64,000 bases of DNA from Clusia tigrina. Taxonomy: Eukaryota > Arthropoda > Insecta > Diptera > Clusiidae. The DNA lies in assembly GCA_920105625.2 (NCBI GenBank), contig OV050030.1:216116325-216180324 (forward strand). Reading direction: 5' to 3'. Position 1 is the stretch's first letter. Every line of letters starts with the position of its first letter. Position numbers and translations under genes: made by a program. A model generated the notes under the pieces. It saw only the letters and a program-made list of their open reading frames with translations. It did no database searches and was not told the origin of the DNA. Below are positions 15,211 through 29,200 of this stretch, piece after piece.

Positions 15211-18200
15211 CTTCAATACGGTGCGTCCTATACCTATCAAAGTTGGCAACAATCAAATGCTTGTAGCTTTTTACTGGAGCGTCATAAAACCTTGAAATTT
15301 TGTGACAATAAATTACTCGAGCCTCTCGTCAATTTAAGATATCGCTCATAGCTATACCACCCTTGAGGCCCAAATGAAACACTGATAAAACTTCAAATGG
15401 CCCTAACTTCTATACCAATCAAATTTTGCAACATTCAAATGCTTGTAACTTTTTACTGGAGCGTCATAAAATCTTGAAATTTTGTGACAATAAACTACTC
15501 GAGCCTATTATTAATTTAAGATATCGCTCATAGATATGCTACCTTTGAGTCCCAAATAAAACACTGATAAAACTTTAAATGGCCCTAACTTCTATACGGT
15601 GCGTCTTACACCTATCAAAGTTTGTAACAATCAAATGCCTGCAACTTTTTTCTGGAGCGTAATAAAAACTTGAAATTTTGTGACAATATAGTACTCGAGC
15701 CTCTTATCAATTTAAGCTATCGCTCATAGCTATGCTACCCTTGAGTCCCAAATCAAACACTGATAAAACTTCAAATGGCCCTAACTTCTATACGGTGCGT
15801 CCTATACCTATCAAAGTTTGCAACAATCAAATGCTTGTAACTTTTTACTCGAGCGTCATAAAAACTTGAAATTTTGTGACAATAAAGTATTCGAGCCTCT
15901 TGTCAATTTAAGCTATGACTCATAGCTATGCTACCCTTGAGTCCCAATCAAACACTGATAAAACTTCAAATGGCCCTAACTTCTATACGGTGCGTCTTAC
16001 ACCTTTCAAAGTTTGCAACAATCAAATGCTTATAACTTTTTACTGGAGCGTCATAAAACCTTGAAATTTTGTGACAATAACCTACTCGAGCCTTTTATCA
16101 ATTTAAGATATCGCTCATAGCTATGCTACCCTTGAGTCCCAAATCAAACATTGATAAAACTTTAAATGGCCCTAACTTCTATACGGTGCGTCTTACACCT
16201 ATCAAAGTTTGCAACAATCAAATGCTTGCAACTTTTTACTGGAGCGTAATAAAAACTTGAAATTTTGTGACAATAAAGTACTCGAGCCTCTTATCAATTT
16301 AAGCTATCGCTCATAGCTATACTACCCTTGAGTCCCAAATCAAACACTGATAAAACTTCAAATGGCCCTAACTTCTATACGGTGCGTCCTATACCTATCA
16401 AATTTTTCAACATTCAAATGCTTGTAACTTCTTACTGGATAGTCATAAAATCTTGAAATTTAGTGACAATAAAGTACTCGAGCCGCTTGTAAATTTAAGC
16501 TATCGCTCATAGCTATGCTAACCTTGAGTCCCAAGTCAAACACTGATAAAACTTTAAATTGCCCTAACTTCTATACGGTGCGACCTACACCTATCAAAGT
16601 TTGCAACAATCAAATACTTGTAACTTTTTACTGGAGCGTCATAAAACCGTGAAATTTGGTGACAATAAAGTACTCGAGCCGCTTGTAAATTTAAGCTATC
16701 GCTCATAGCTATGCTAACCTTGAGTCCCAAATCAAACACTGATAAAACTTCAAATTGCCCTAACTTCTATACGGTGCGACCTACACCTATCAAAGTTTGC
16801 AACAATCAAATACTTGTAACTTTTTACTGGAGCGTCATAAAACCGTGAAATTTGGTGACAATAAAGTACTCGAACCTCTTATCAATTTAAGCTATCGCTC
16901 ATAGCTATGCTACCTTTGAGTCCCAAATCAAACACTGATAAACTTCAAATGGCCCTAACTTCTATACGATGCGTCCTACACCTATCATAGTTTGCAATAA
17001 TCAAAAACTTGTAAATTTTTAATGGAGCGTCATAAAACCTTGAAATTTGGTGACAATCAAGTACTCGAACCTCTTATCAATTTACGATATCGCTCATAGC
17101 TATGCTACGCTTGAGTCCCAAATCAAACACTGATAAAACTTCAAATTGCCCTAACTTCTATACGGTGCGTCTTACACCTATCAAAGTTTACAACAACCAA
17201 ATGCTTGCAACTTTTTACTGGAGCGTAATAAAGCCTTGAAATTTTGTGCCAATAAAGTACTCGAGCCTCTGATCAATTTAAGCCTTCGCTCATAGCTATG
17301 ATACCATTGAGTCCCAAATCAACCACTGCTAAAGCTTCAAATGGCCCTAACTTCTATACGGTGCGTCGTATACCTATCAAAGTTTGCAACAATCAAATGC
17401 TTCTAACTTTTTACTGGAGCGTCATAAAACCTTGAAATTTTGTGACAATAAATTACTCGAGCATCTCGTCAATTTAAGCTATCGCTCATAGCTACGCCAC
17501 CCTTCAGTCCCAAATCAAACACTGATAAAACTTCAAATGGCCCTAACTTCTATGCCAATCAAATTTTGCAACATTCAAATGCTTGTAACTTTTTACTGAA
17601 GCGTCATAAAATCTTTAAATTTTGTGACAATAAACTACTCGAGCCTCTTATCAATTTAAGATATCGCTCATAGCTATGCTACCCTTGAGTCCCAAATCAA
17701 ACACTGATAAAACTTTAAATGGCCCTAACTTCTATACGGTGCGTCTTACACCTATCAAAGTTTGCAACAATCAAATGCTTGCAACTTTTTACTGGAGCGT
17801 AATAAAAACTTGAAATTTTGTGACAATAAAGTACTCGAGCCTCTTATCAATTTAAGCTATCGCTCATAACTATGCTACCCTTGAGTCCCAAATCAAAGAC
17901 TGATAATACTTCAAATGGCCCTAACTTCAATACGGTGCGTCCTATACCTATCAAAGTTGGCAACAATCAAATGCTTGTAACTTTTTACTGGAGCGTCATA
18001 AAACCTTGAAATTTTGTGACAATAAATTACTCGAGCCTCTCGTCAATTTAAGCTATCGCTCATAGCTATGCTACCTTTGAGTCCCAAATCAAACACTGAT
18101 AAACTTCAAATGGCCCTAACTTCTATACGATGCGTCCTACACCTATCATAGTTTGCAACAATCAAATACTTGTAAATTTTTAATGGAGCGTCATAAAACC

Positions 18201-20020
18201 TTGAAATTTGGTGACAATCAAGTACTCGAACCTCTTATCAATTTACGATATCGCTCATAGCTATGCTACGCTTGAGTCCCAAATCAAACACTGATAAAAC
18301 TTCAAATTGCCCTAACTTCTATACGGTGCGTCTTACACCTATCAAAGTTTACAACAATCAAATGCTTGCAACTTTTTACTGGAGCGTAATAAAGCCTTGA
18401 AATTTTGAGCCAATAAAGTACTCGAGCCTCTGGTCAATTTAAGCCTTCGCTCATAGCTATGCTACCATTGAGTCCCAAATCAACCACTGCTAAAGCTTCA
18501 AATGGCCCTAACTTCTATACGGTGCGTCGTATACCTATCAAAGTTTGCAACAATCAAATGCTTCTAACTTTTTACTGGAGCGTCATAAAACCTTGAAATT
18601 TTGTGACAATAAATTACTCGAGCATCTCGTCAATTTAAGCTATCGCTCATAGCTATACCACCTTTGAGGCCCAAATGAAACACTGATAAAACTTCAAATG
18701 GCCCTAACTTCTATACCAATCAAATTTTGCAACATTCAAATGCTTGTAACTTTTTACTGGAGCGTCATAAAATCTTGAAATTTTGTGACAATAAACTACT
18801 CGAGCCTATTATTAATTTAAGATATCGCTCATAGCTATGCTACCTTTGAGTCCCAAATAAAACACTGATAAAACTTTAAATGGCCCTAACTTCTATACGG
18901 TGCGTCTTACACCCATCAAAGTTTGCAACAATCAAATGCCTGCAACTTTTTTCTGGAGCGTAATAAAAACTTGAAATTTTGTGACAATATAGTACTCGAG
19001 CCTCTTATCAATTTAAGCTATCGCTCATAGCTATGCTACCCTTGAGTCCCAAATCAAACACTGATAAAACTTCAAATGGCCCTAACTTCTATACGGTGCG
19101 TCCTATACCTATCAAAGTTTGCAACAATCAAATGCTTGTAACTTTTTACTCGAGCGTCATAAAAACTTGAAATTTTGTGACAATAAAGTATTCGAGCCTC
19201 TTGTCAATTTAAGCTATGACTTATAGCTATGCTACCCTTGAGTCCCAAATCAAACACTGATAAAACTTCAAATGGCCCTAACTTCTATACGGTGTGTCCT
19301 ACACCTATCAAAGTTTGCAACAATCAAATACTTGTAACTTTTTACTGAAGCGTCATAAAACCTTGAAATTTGGTGACAATAAAGTACTCGAGCCTTTTAT
19401 CATTTTAAGATATCGCTCATAGCTATGCTACCCTTGAGTCCCAAATCAAACATTGATAAAACTTTAAATGGCCCTAACTTCTATACGGTGCGTCTTACAC
19501 CTATCAAAGTTTGCAACAATCAAATGCTTGCAACTTTTTACTGGAGCGTAATAAAAACTGGAAATTTTGTGACAATAAAGTAATCGAGCCTCTTATCAAT
19601 TTAAGCTATCGCTCATAGCTATGCTACCCTTGAGTCCCAAATCAAACACTGATAAAACTTCAAATGGCCCTAACTTCTATACGGTGCGTCCTATACCAAT
19701 CAAATTTTTCAACATTCAAATGCTTGTAACTTCTTACTGGATAGTCATAAAATCTTGAAATTTAGTGACAATAAAGTACTCGAGCCGCTAGTAAATTTAA
19801 GCTATCGCTCATAGCTATGCTAACCTTGAGTCCCAAATCAAACACTGATAAAACTTCAAATGGCCCTAACTTCTATTCCATGTGTCCTACACCTATCAAA
19901 GTTTGCAACAATCAAATACTTGTAACTTTTTACTGGAGCGTCATAAAACCGTGAAATTTGGTGACAATAAAGTACTCGAACCTCTTATCAATTTAAGCTA
20001 TCGCTCATAGCTATGCTACC
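15210..20020 (+). repeat. Higher-order block family C (~3.3 kb), about one and a half copies
   Basis: A diagnostic monomer with 'ctataccac' followed by 'gaggcccaaatgaaac' occurs at about 15352 and 18653 (offset 3301). The following monomers, with 'gcctattattaatttaag', 'acaatatagtactcgag' and 'tttactcgagcgtcataaaa', keep the same order after both. The second copy runs into the start of the 6.2-kb duplication at about 20.0 kb. A related version of this family reappears at 33.4-36.8 kb. Confidence 0.75.
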
Positions 20021-23000
20021 TTTGAGTCCCAAATCAAACACTGATAAACTTCAAATGGCCCTAACTTCTATACGATGCGTCCTACACCTATCATAGTTTG
20101 CAACAATCAAATACTTGTAAATTTTTAATGGAGCGTCATAAAACCTTGAAATTTGGTGACAATCAAGTACTCGAACCTCTTATCAATTTACGATATCGCT
20201 CATAGCTATGCTACGCTTGAGTCCCAAATCAAACACTGATAAAACTTCAAATGGCCCTAACTTCTATACGGTGCGTCTTACACCTATCAAAGTTTACAAC
20301 AATCAAATGCTTGCAACTTTTTACTGGAGCGTAATAAAGCCTTGAAATTTTGTGCCAATAAAGTACTCGAGCCTCTTATCAATTTAAGCCTTCGCTCATA
20401 GCTATACTACCCTTGAGTCCCTAATCAAACACTGATAAAACTTCGAATGGCCCTAACGTCTATACGGTGCATCCTATACCAATCAAATTTTGCAACATTC
20501 AAATGCTTGTAACTTTTTCTTAAGCGTCATAAAACCTTGAAATTTTGTGACAATAAATTACTCGAGCCTCTCGTCAATTTAAGCTATCGCTCATAGTTAT
20601 GCTACCCTTGAGTCCCAAAAGAAACACTGATAAAACTTCAAATGTCCCTAACTTCTATACGGTGCATCCTATCCAATCAAATTTTGCAACATTCAAATGC
20701 TTGTAACTTTTTACTGGAGCGTCATAAAATCTTGAATATTTGAGACAATAAATTACTCGATCCTCTTATCAATTTGAGATATCGCTCATAGCTATGCTAC
20801 CCTTGAGTCCCAAATCAAATACTGATAAAACTTTAATTGGCCCTAACTTCTATACCGTGCGTCTTACACCTATCAAAGTTTGCAACAATCAAATGCTTGC
20901 AACTTTTTACTGGAGCGTAATAAAAACTTGAAATTTTGTGACAAAAAATACTCGAGCCTCTTATCAATTTAAGCTATCGCGCATAGCTATGCTACCCTTG
21001 AGTCCCAAATCAAACACTGATAAAACTTCACATGGCCTTAACTTCTATAAGATGCGCCCTACACCTATCAATCTTTTCAACATTCAAATGCTTGTAACTT
21101 CTTACTGGAGAGTCATACAATCTTGAAATTTTGTGACAATAAAGTACTCGAGCCTCTTGTCAATTTAAGCTATCGCTCATAGCTATGCTACCCATGAGTC
21201 CAAAATCAATCACAGATAAAACTTCAAATGGCCCTAACTTCTATACGGTGCATCCTATACCAATCAAATGCTTGTTACTTTTTACTGGAGCGTCATAAAA
21301 TCTTGAAATTTTGTGACAATAAAGTACTCGAGCCTCTTGTCAATTTAAGCTATCACTCATAGCTATGCTACCCTTGAGTCCCAAATCAAACACTGATAAA
21401 ACTTGAAATTGCCCTAGCTTCTATACGGTGCGTCCTACACCTATCAAACTTTTCAACATTAAAATGCTTGTAACTTTTTACTGGAGCGTCATAAAATCTT
21501 GAAATTTTGTGACAATAAAGTACTCGAGCCTCTTGTCAATTTAAGCTATCACTCATAGCTATGCTTCCCTTGAGTCCCAATTCAAACACTGATAAATCTT
21601 CAAATTGCCCTAACTTCTATACGGTGCGTCTTACACCTATCAAACTTTTCAACATTCAAATGCTTGTAACTTCTTACTGGAGAGTCATAAAATCTTGAAA
21701 TTTTGTGACAATAAAGTACTCGAGCCTCTTATCCATTTAAGCTATCGCTCATAGCTATGCTACCCTTGATTCCCAAATCAAACACTGATAATACTTCAAA
21801 TGGCCCTAACTTCTATGCGGTGCGTCCTATACCTATCAAAGTTGGCAACAATCAAATGCTTGTAACTTTTTACTGGAGCGTCATAAAACCTTGAAATTTT
21901 GTGACAATAAATTACTCGAGCTTCTCGTCCATTTAAGCTATCGCTCATAGCTATGCCACCCTTGAGTCCCAAATCAATCACTGATAAAACTTCAAATGGC
22001 CCTAATTTCTATACGGTGCATCCTATAATAATCAAATTTACAACATTCAAATGCTTGTAACTATTTACTGGAGCGTCATAAAATCTTGAAATTTTGTGAC
22101 AATAAAGTACTCCAGCCTCTTATCCATTTAAGCTATCGCTCATAGCTATGCTACCCTGGAGTCGTAAATCAAACACTGATAAATCTTCAAATGGCCCTAA
22201 CTTCTATACGGTGCGTCCTATACCTATCAAAGTTTGCAACAATCAAATGCTTGTAACTTTTTACTGGAGCGTCATAAAATCTTGAATATTTGAGACAATA
22301 AATTACTCGATCCTCTTATCAATTTAAGATATCGCTCATAGCTATGCTACCTTTGAGTCCCAAATCAAATACTGATAAAACTTTAATTGGCCCTAACTTC
22401 TATACCGTGCGTCTTACACCTATCAAAGTTTGCAACAATCAAATGCTTGCAACTTTTTACTGGAGCATAATAAAAACTTGAAATTTTGTGACAAAAAATA
22501 CTCGAGCCTCTTATCAATTTAAGCCATCGCTCATAGCTATGCTACCCTTGAGTCCCAAATCAAACACTGATAAAACTTCAAATGGCAATAACTTCTATAC
22601 GGTGCGTCCTATACCTATCAAAGTTTGCAACAATCAAATGCTTGTAAGTTTTTACTGGACCGTCATAAAATCTTGAAATTTTGTGACGATAAAGTACTCG
22701 AGCCTCTTTTCAATTTAAGCTATGACTCATAGCTATACTACCCTTGAGTCCTAAATCAAACATAGATAAAACTTCAAATGGCCCTAACTTCTATACTGTG
22801 CATCGTATAATAATCAAATTTACAACATTCAAATGCTTGAAACTTTTTACTTTAGCGTCATAAAATCTTGAAATTTTGTGACAATAAAGTACTCGAGCCT
22901 CTTATCAATTTAAGATATCGCTTATAGCTATGCTACCCTTGAGTCCCAAATCAAACACTGATGAAACTTCAAATGTCCCTAACTTCTATACGGTGCGTCC

Positions 23001-26000
23001 TATACCTATCAAAGTTTGCAACAATCAAATGCTTGTAACTTCTAACTGGAAAGTCATTAAGTCTTGAAATTTTGTGACAATAAAGTACTCGAGCCAATTG
23101 TAAATTTAAGCTGTCGCTCATAGCTATGCTACCCTTGAGTCCCAAATCAACCACTGCTAAAACTTCAAATGGTCCTACCTTCTTTACGGTGCGTCCTATA
23201 CCTATCAAAGTTTGCAACAATCAAAAGCTTGTAACTTTTTACTGGAGCGTCACAAAACCTTGAAATTTGATGACAATAAAGTACTCGAGCCTCATCAATT
23301 TAAGCTATCGCGCATAGCTATGCTACCCTTGAGTCCCAAATCAAACACTGATAAAACTTCAAATGGCCCTAACTTCAATAAGATGCGCCCTACACCTATC
23401 AATCTTTTCAACATTCAAATGCTTGTAACTTCTTACTGGAGAGTCATAAAATCTTGAAATTTTGTGACAATAAAGTACTCGAGCCTCTTGTCAATTTAAG
23501 CTATCGCTCATAGCTATGCTACCCATGAGTCCAAAATCAATCACAGATAAAACTTCAAATGGCCCTAACTTCTATACGGTGCATCCTATACCAATCAAAT
23601 GCTTGTTACTTTTTACTGGAGCGTCATAAAATCTTGAAATTTTGTGACAATAAAGTACTCGAGCCTCTTGTCAATTTAAGCTTTCGCTCATAGCTATGCT
23701 ACCCTTGAGTCCCAAATCAAACACTGATAAAACTTCAAATTGCCCTAACTTCTATACGGTGCGTCCTACACCTATCAAACTTTTCAACATTCAAATGCTT
23801 GTAACTTTTTACTGGAGCGTCATAAAATCTTGAAATTTTGTGACAATAAAGTACTCGAGCCTCTTGTCAATTTAAGCTATCACTCATAGCTATGCTTCCC
23901 TTGAGTCCCAATTCAAACACTGATAAAACTTCAAATTGTCCTAACTTCTATACGGTGCGTCTTACACCTATCAAACTTTTCAACATTCAAATGCTTGTAA
24001 CTTCTTACTGGAGAGTCATAAAATCTTGATCTATTTTGTTTTGATTCTATATTGTGACAATAAAGTACTCGAGCCTCTTGTGAATTTAAGCTATCTCCTC
24101 ATAGCTATGCTACCCTTGAGTCCCAAATCAAACACTGATAAAACTTCAAACGGCCCTAACTTCTATACAGTGCGTCCTATACCTATCAAAGTTTGCAACA
24201 ATCAAATGCTTGTAACTTTTTACTGGAGCTTCACAAAACCTTGAAATTTGGTAACAATAAAGTACTCGAGCGTCATCAATTTAAGCTATCGCTCATAGCT
24301 ATGCTACCCTTGAGTCCCAAATCAAACACTGATAAAACTTTCTATACGGCGTGTCTTACACCTATCAAAGTTTGCAACAATCAAATGCTTGCAACTTTTT
24401 ACTGGAGCGACATAAAATCTTGAAATTTTGTGACAATAAAGTACTCGAGCCTCTTGTCAATTTAAGCTATCACTCATAGCTATGCTTCCCTTGAGTCCCA
24501 AATCAAACACTGATAAACTTCAAATGGCCCTAACTTCTATACGATGCTTCCTACACCTATCAAAGTTTGCAACAATCAAATGCTTGTAACTTTTTACGGG
24601 AACGTCATAAAACCTTGAAATTTGGTGACAATAAGGTACTCGAGCCTCTTATCAATTTAAGCTATGGCTCATAGCTGTGCTACCCTTGAGTCCCAAATCA
24701 AAAACTGATAAAACTTTAAATGGCCTTAACTTCTATACGGTGCGTCTTACACCTATCAAAGTTTGCAACAATCAAATGCTTGCAACTTTTTACTGGAGCG
24801 TCATAAAACCTTGAAATTTTGTGACAATAAAGTACTCGAGCCTCATCAATTTAAGCTATCGCTCATAGCTATGCTACCCTTGAGTCCCAAATCAAACACT
24901 GATAAAACTTCAAATGGCCCTAACTTCTATACCAATAAAATTTTGCAACATTCAAATGCTTGTAACTTTTTACTGGAGCGTCATAAAATCTTGAAATTTT
25001 GTGACAATAAACTACTCGAGCCTCTTATCAATTTAAGCTATCGCTCATAGCTATGCTACCCTTGAGTCCCAAATCAAACACTGATAAACTTCGAATGGCC
25101 CTAACTTCTATACGGTGCGTCCCACACCTATCAAACTTTTCACCATTCAAATGCTTGTAACTTCTTACTGGAGAGTCATAAAATCTTGAAATTTTGTGAA
25201 AATAAAATACTCGAGCCTCTTGTAAATTGAAGCTATCACTCATAGCTATGCTACCCTTGAGTCCCAAATCAAACAGTGATATAACTTTAATTGGCTCTAA
25301 CTTCTATATGTTGCGTCCTATACCTATCAAAGTTTGCAACAATCAAATGCTTGCAACTTTTTACTGGAGCGTCATAGAACCTTGAAATTTTGTGACAATA
25401 AATTACTCGAGCCTCTCGTCAATTTAAGCTATCGCTCATAGCTATTCCACCCTTGAGTCCCAAATCAAACACTGATAAAACTTCAAATGGCCCTAACTTC
25501 TATACCAATCAAATTTTGCAACATTCAAATGCTTGTACTTTTTACTGGAGCGTCATAAAATCTTGAAATTTTGTGACACTAAACTACTCGAGCCTCTTAT
25601 CAATTTAAGATATCGCTCATAGCTATGCTACCCTTGAGTCCCAAATCAAACACTGATAAAACTTTAAATGGCCCTAACTTCTATACGGAGCGTTTTACAC
25701 CTATCAAAGTTTGCAACAATCAAATGCCTGCAACTTTTACTGGAGCGTAATAAAAACTTGAAATTTTGTGACAATAAAGTACTCGAGCCTCTTATCAATT
25801 TAAGCTATCGCTCATAACTATGCTACCCTTGAGTCCCAAATCAAAGTCTGATAATACTTCAAATGGCCCTAACTTCTATACGGTGCGTCCTATACCTATC
25901 AAAGTTGGTAACAATCAAATGCTTGTAACTTTTTACTGGAGTTTCAGAAAACCTTGAAATTTTGTGTTCAATAAATTACTCGAGCCTCTCGTCAATTTAA

Positions 26001-26205
26001 GCTATCGCTCATAGCTATGCCACCCTTGAGTCCCAAATAAAACACTGATAAAACTTCAAATGGCCCTAACTTCTATACCAATAAAATTTTGCAACATTCA
26101 AATGCTTGTAACTTTTTACTGGAGCGTCATAAAATCTTGAAATTTTGTGACAATAAACTACTCGAGCCTCTTATCTATTTAAGATATCGCTCATAGCTAT
26201 GCTAC
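20020..26205 (+). repeat. 6.19-kb segmental duplication D, copy 1
   Basis: Many markers recur exactly 6186 bp downstream (for example 20938 to 27124, 22488 to 28674, 23212 to 29398 and 24763 to 30949). The two copies look nearly identical across this span, with scattered single-base differences. The left edge lies between about 19997 and 20030: upstream of it, 'gtgaaatttggtgac' does not match the corresponding part before copy 2, while downstream 'tttgagtcccaaatc...tgataaacttc' matches. The unit holds about 31-32 monomers and includes one with an 18-bp internal expansion near 24030. Confidence 0.88.
24030..24050 (+). repeat. Internal short expansion in one monomer (first of three)
   Basis: Normal copies read 'cttgaaattttgtgac'. 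Here about 18 extra bases stand between 'cttga' and 'ttgtgac', containing two imperfect copies of 'gatctattttg'/'gattctatattg'. Replication slippage of a short local piece explains it. The same expansion is present near 30216 and 41445, so it serves as an ancestry tag for blocks. Confidence 0.8.
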
Positions 26206-29200
26206 CTTTGAGTCCCAAATCAAAAACTGATAAACTTCAAATGGCCCTAACTTCTATACGATGCGTCCTACACCTATCATAGTTTGCAACAATCAAATAC
26301 TTGTAAATTTTTAATGGAGCGTCATAAAACCTTGAAATTTGGTGACAATCAAGTACTCGAACCTCTTATCAATTTACGATATCGCTCATAGCTATGCTAC
26401 GCTTGAGTCCCAAATCAAACACTGATAAAACTTCAAATGGCCCTAACTTCTATACGGTGCGTCTTACACCTATCAAAGTTTACAACAATCAAATGCTTGC
26501 AACTTTTTACTGGAGCGTAATAAAGCCTTGAAATTTTGTGCCAATAAAGTACTCGAGCCTCTTATCAATTTAAGCCTTCGCTCATAGCTATACTACCCTT
26601 GAGTCCCTAATCAAACACTGATAAAACTTCGAATGGCCCTAACGTCTATACGGTGCATCCTATACCAATCAAATTTTGCAACATTCAAATGCTTGTAACT
26701 TTTTCTTAAGCGTCATAAAACCTTGAAATTTTGTGACAATAAATTACTCGAGCCTCTCGTCAATTTAAGCTATCGCTCATAGTTATGCTACCCTTGAGTC
26801 CCAAAAGAAACACTGATAAAACTTCAAATGTCCCTAACTTCTATACGGTGCATCCTATCCAATCAAATTTTGCAACATTCAAATGCTTGTAACTTTTTAC
26901 TGGAGCGTCATAAAATCTTGAATATTTGAGACAATAAATTACTCGATCCTCTTATCAATTTGAGATATCGCTCATAGCTATGCTACCCTTGAGTCCCAAA
27001 TCAAATACTGATAAAACTTTAATTGGCCCTAACTTCTATACCGTGCGTCTTACACCTATCAAAGTTTGCAACAATCAAATGCTTGCAACTTTTTACTGGA
27101 GCGTAATAAAAACTTGAAATTTTGTGACAAAAAATACTCGAGCCTCTTATCAATTTAAGCTATCGCGCATAGCTATGCTACCCTTGAGTCCCAAATCAAA
27201 CACTGATAAAACTTCACATGGCCTTAACTTCTATAAGATGCGCCCTACACCTATCAATCTTTTCAACATTCAAATGCTTGTAACTTCTTACTGGAGAGTC
27301 ATACAATCTTGAAATTTTGTGACAATAAAGTACTCGAGCCTCTTGTCAATTTCAGCTATCGCTCATAGCTATGCTACCCATGAGTCCAAAATCAATCACA
27401 GATAAAACTTCAAATGGCCCTAACTTCTATACGGTGCATCCTATACCAATCAAATGCTTGTTACTTTTTACTGGAGCGTCATAAAATCTTGAAATTTTGT
27501 GACAATAAAGTACTCGAGCCTCTTGTCAATTTAAGCTATCACTCATAGCTATGCTACCCTTGAGTCCCAAATCAAACACTGATAAAACTTGAAATTGCCC
27601 TAGCTTCTATACGGTGCGTCCTACACCTATCAAACTTTTCAACATTAAAATGCTTGTAACTTTTTACTGGAGCGTCATAAAATCTTGAAATTTTGTGACA
27701 ATAAAGTACTCGAGCCTCTTGTCAATTTAAGCTATCACTCATAGCTATGCTTCCCTTGAGTCCCAATTCAAACACTGATAAAACTTCAAATTGCCCTAAC
27801 TTCTATACGGTGCGTCTTACACCTATCAAACTTTTCAACATTCAAATGCTTGTAACTTCTTACTGGAGAGTCATAAAATCTTGAAATTTTGTGACAATAA
27901 AGTACTCGAGCCTCTTATCCATTTAAGCTATCGCTCATAGCTATGCTACCCTTGAGTCCCAAATCAAACACTGATAATACTTCAAATGGCCCTAACTTCT
28001 ATGCGGTGCGTCCTATACCTATCAAAGTTGGCAACAATCAAATGCTTGTAACTTTTTACTGGAGCGTCATAAAACCTTGAAATTTTGTGACAATAAATTA
28101 CTCGAGCTTCTCGTCCATTTAAGCTATCGCTCATAGCTATGCCACCCTTGAGTCCCAAATCAATCACTGATAAAACTTCAAATGGCCCTAATTTCTATAC
28201 GGTGCATCCTATAATAATCAAATTTACAACATTCAAATGCTTGTAACTATTTACTGGAGCGTCATAAAATCTTGAAATTTTGTGACAATAAAGTACTCCA
28301 GCCTCTTATCCATTTAAGCTATCGCTCATAGCTATGCTACCCTGGAGTCGTAAATCAAACACTGATAAATCTTCAAATGGCCCTAACTTCTATAGAGTGC
28401 GTCCTATACCTATCAAAGTTTGCAACAATCAAATGCTTGTAACTTTTTACTGGAGCGTCATAAAATCTTGAATATTTGAGACAATAAATTACTCGATCCT
28501 CTTATCAATTTAAGATATCGCTCATAGCTATGCTACCTTTGAGTCCCAAATCAAATACTGATAAAACTTTAATTGGCCCTAACTTCTATACCGTGCGTCT
28601 TACACCTATCAAAGTTTGCAACAATCAAATGCTTGCAACTTTTTACTGGAGCATAATAAAAACTTGAAATTTTGTGACAAAAAATACTCGAGCCTCTTAT
28701 CAATTTAAGCCATCGCTCATAGCTATGCTACCCTTGAGTCCCAAATCAAACACTGATAAAACTTCAAATGGCAATAACTTCTATACGGTGCGTCCTATAC
28801 CTATCAAAGTTTGCAACAATCAAATGCTTGTAAGTTTTTACTGGACCGTCATAAAATCTTGAAATTTTGTGACGATAAAGTACTCGAGCCTCTTTTCAAT
28901 TTAAGCTATGACTCATAGCTATACTACCCTTGAGTCCTAAATCAAACATAGATAAAACTTCAAATGGCCCTAACTTCTATACTGTGCATCGTATAATAAT
29001 CAAATTTACAACATTCAAATGCTTGAAACTTTTTACTTTAGCGTCATAAAATCTTGAAATTTTGTGACAATAAAGTACTCGAGCCTCTTATCAATTTAAG
29101 ATATCGCTTATAGCTATGCTACCCTTGAGTCCCAAATCAAACACTGATGAAACTTCAAATGTCCCTAACTTCTATACGGTGCGTCCTATACCTATCAAAG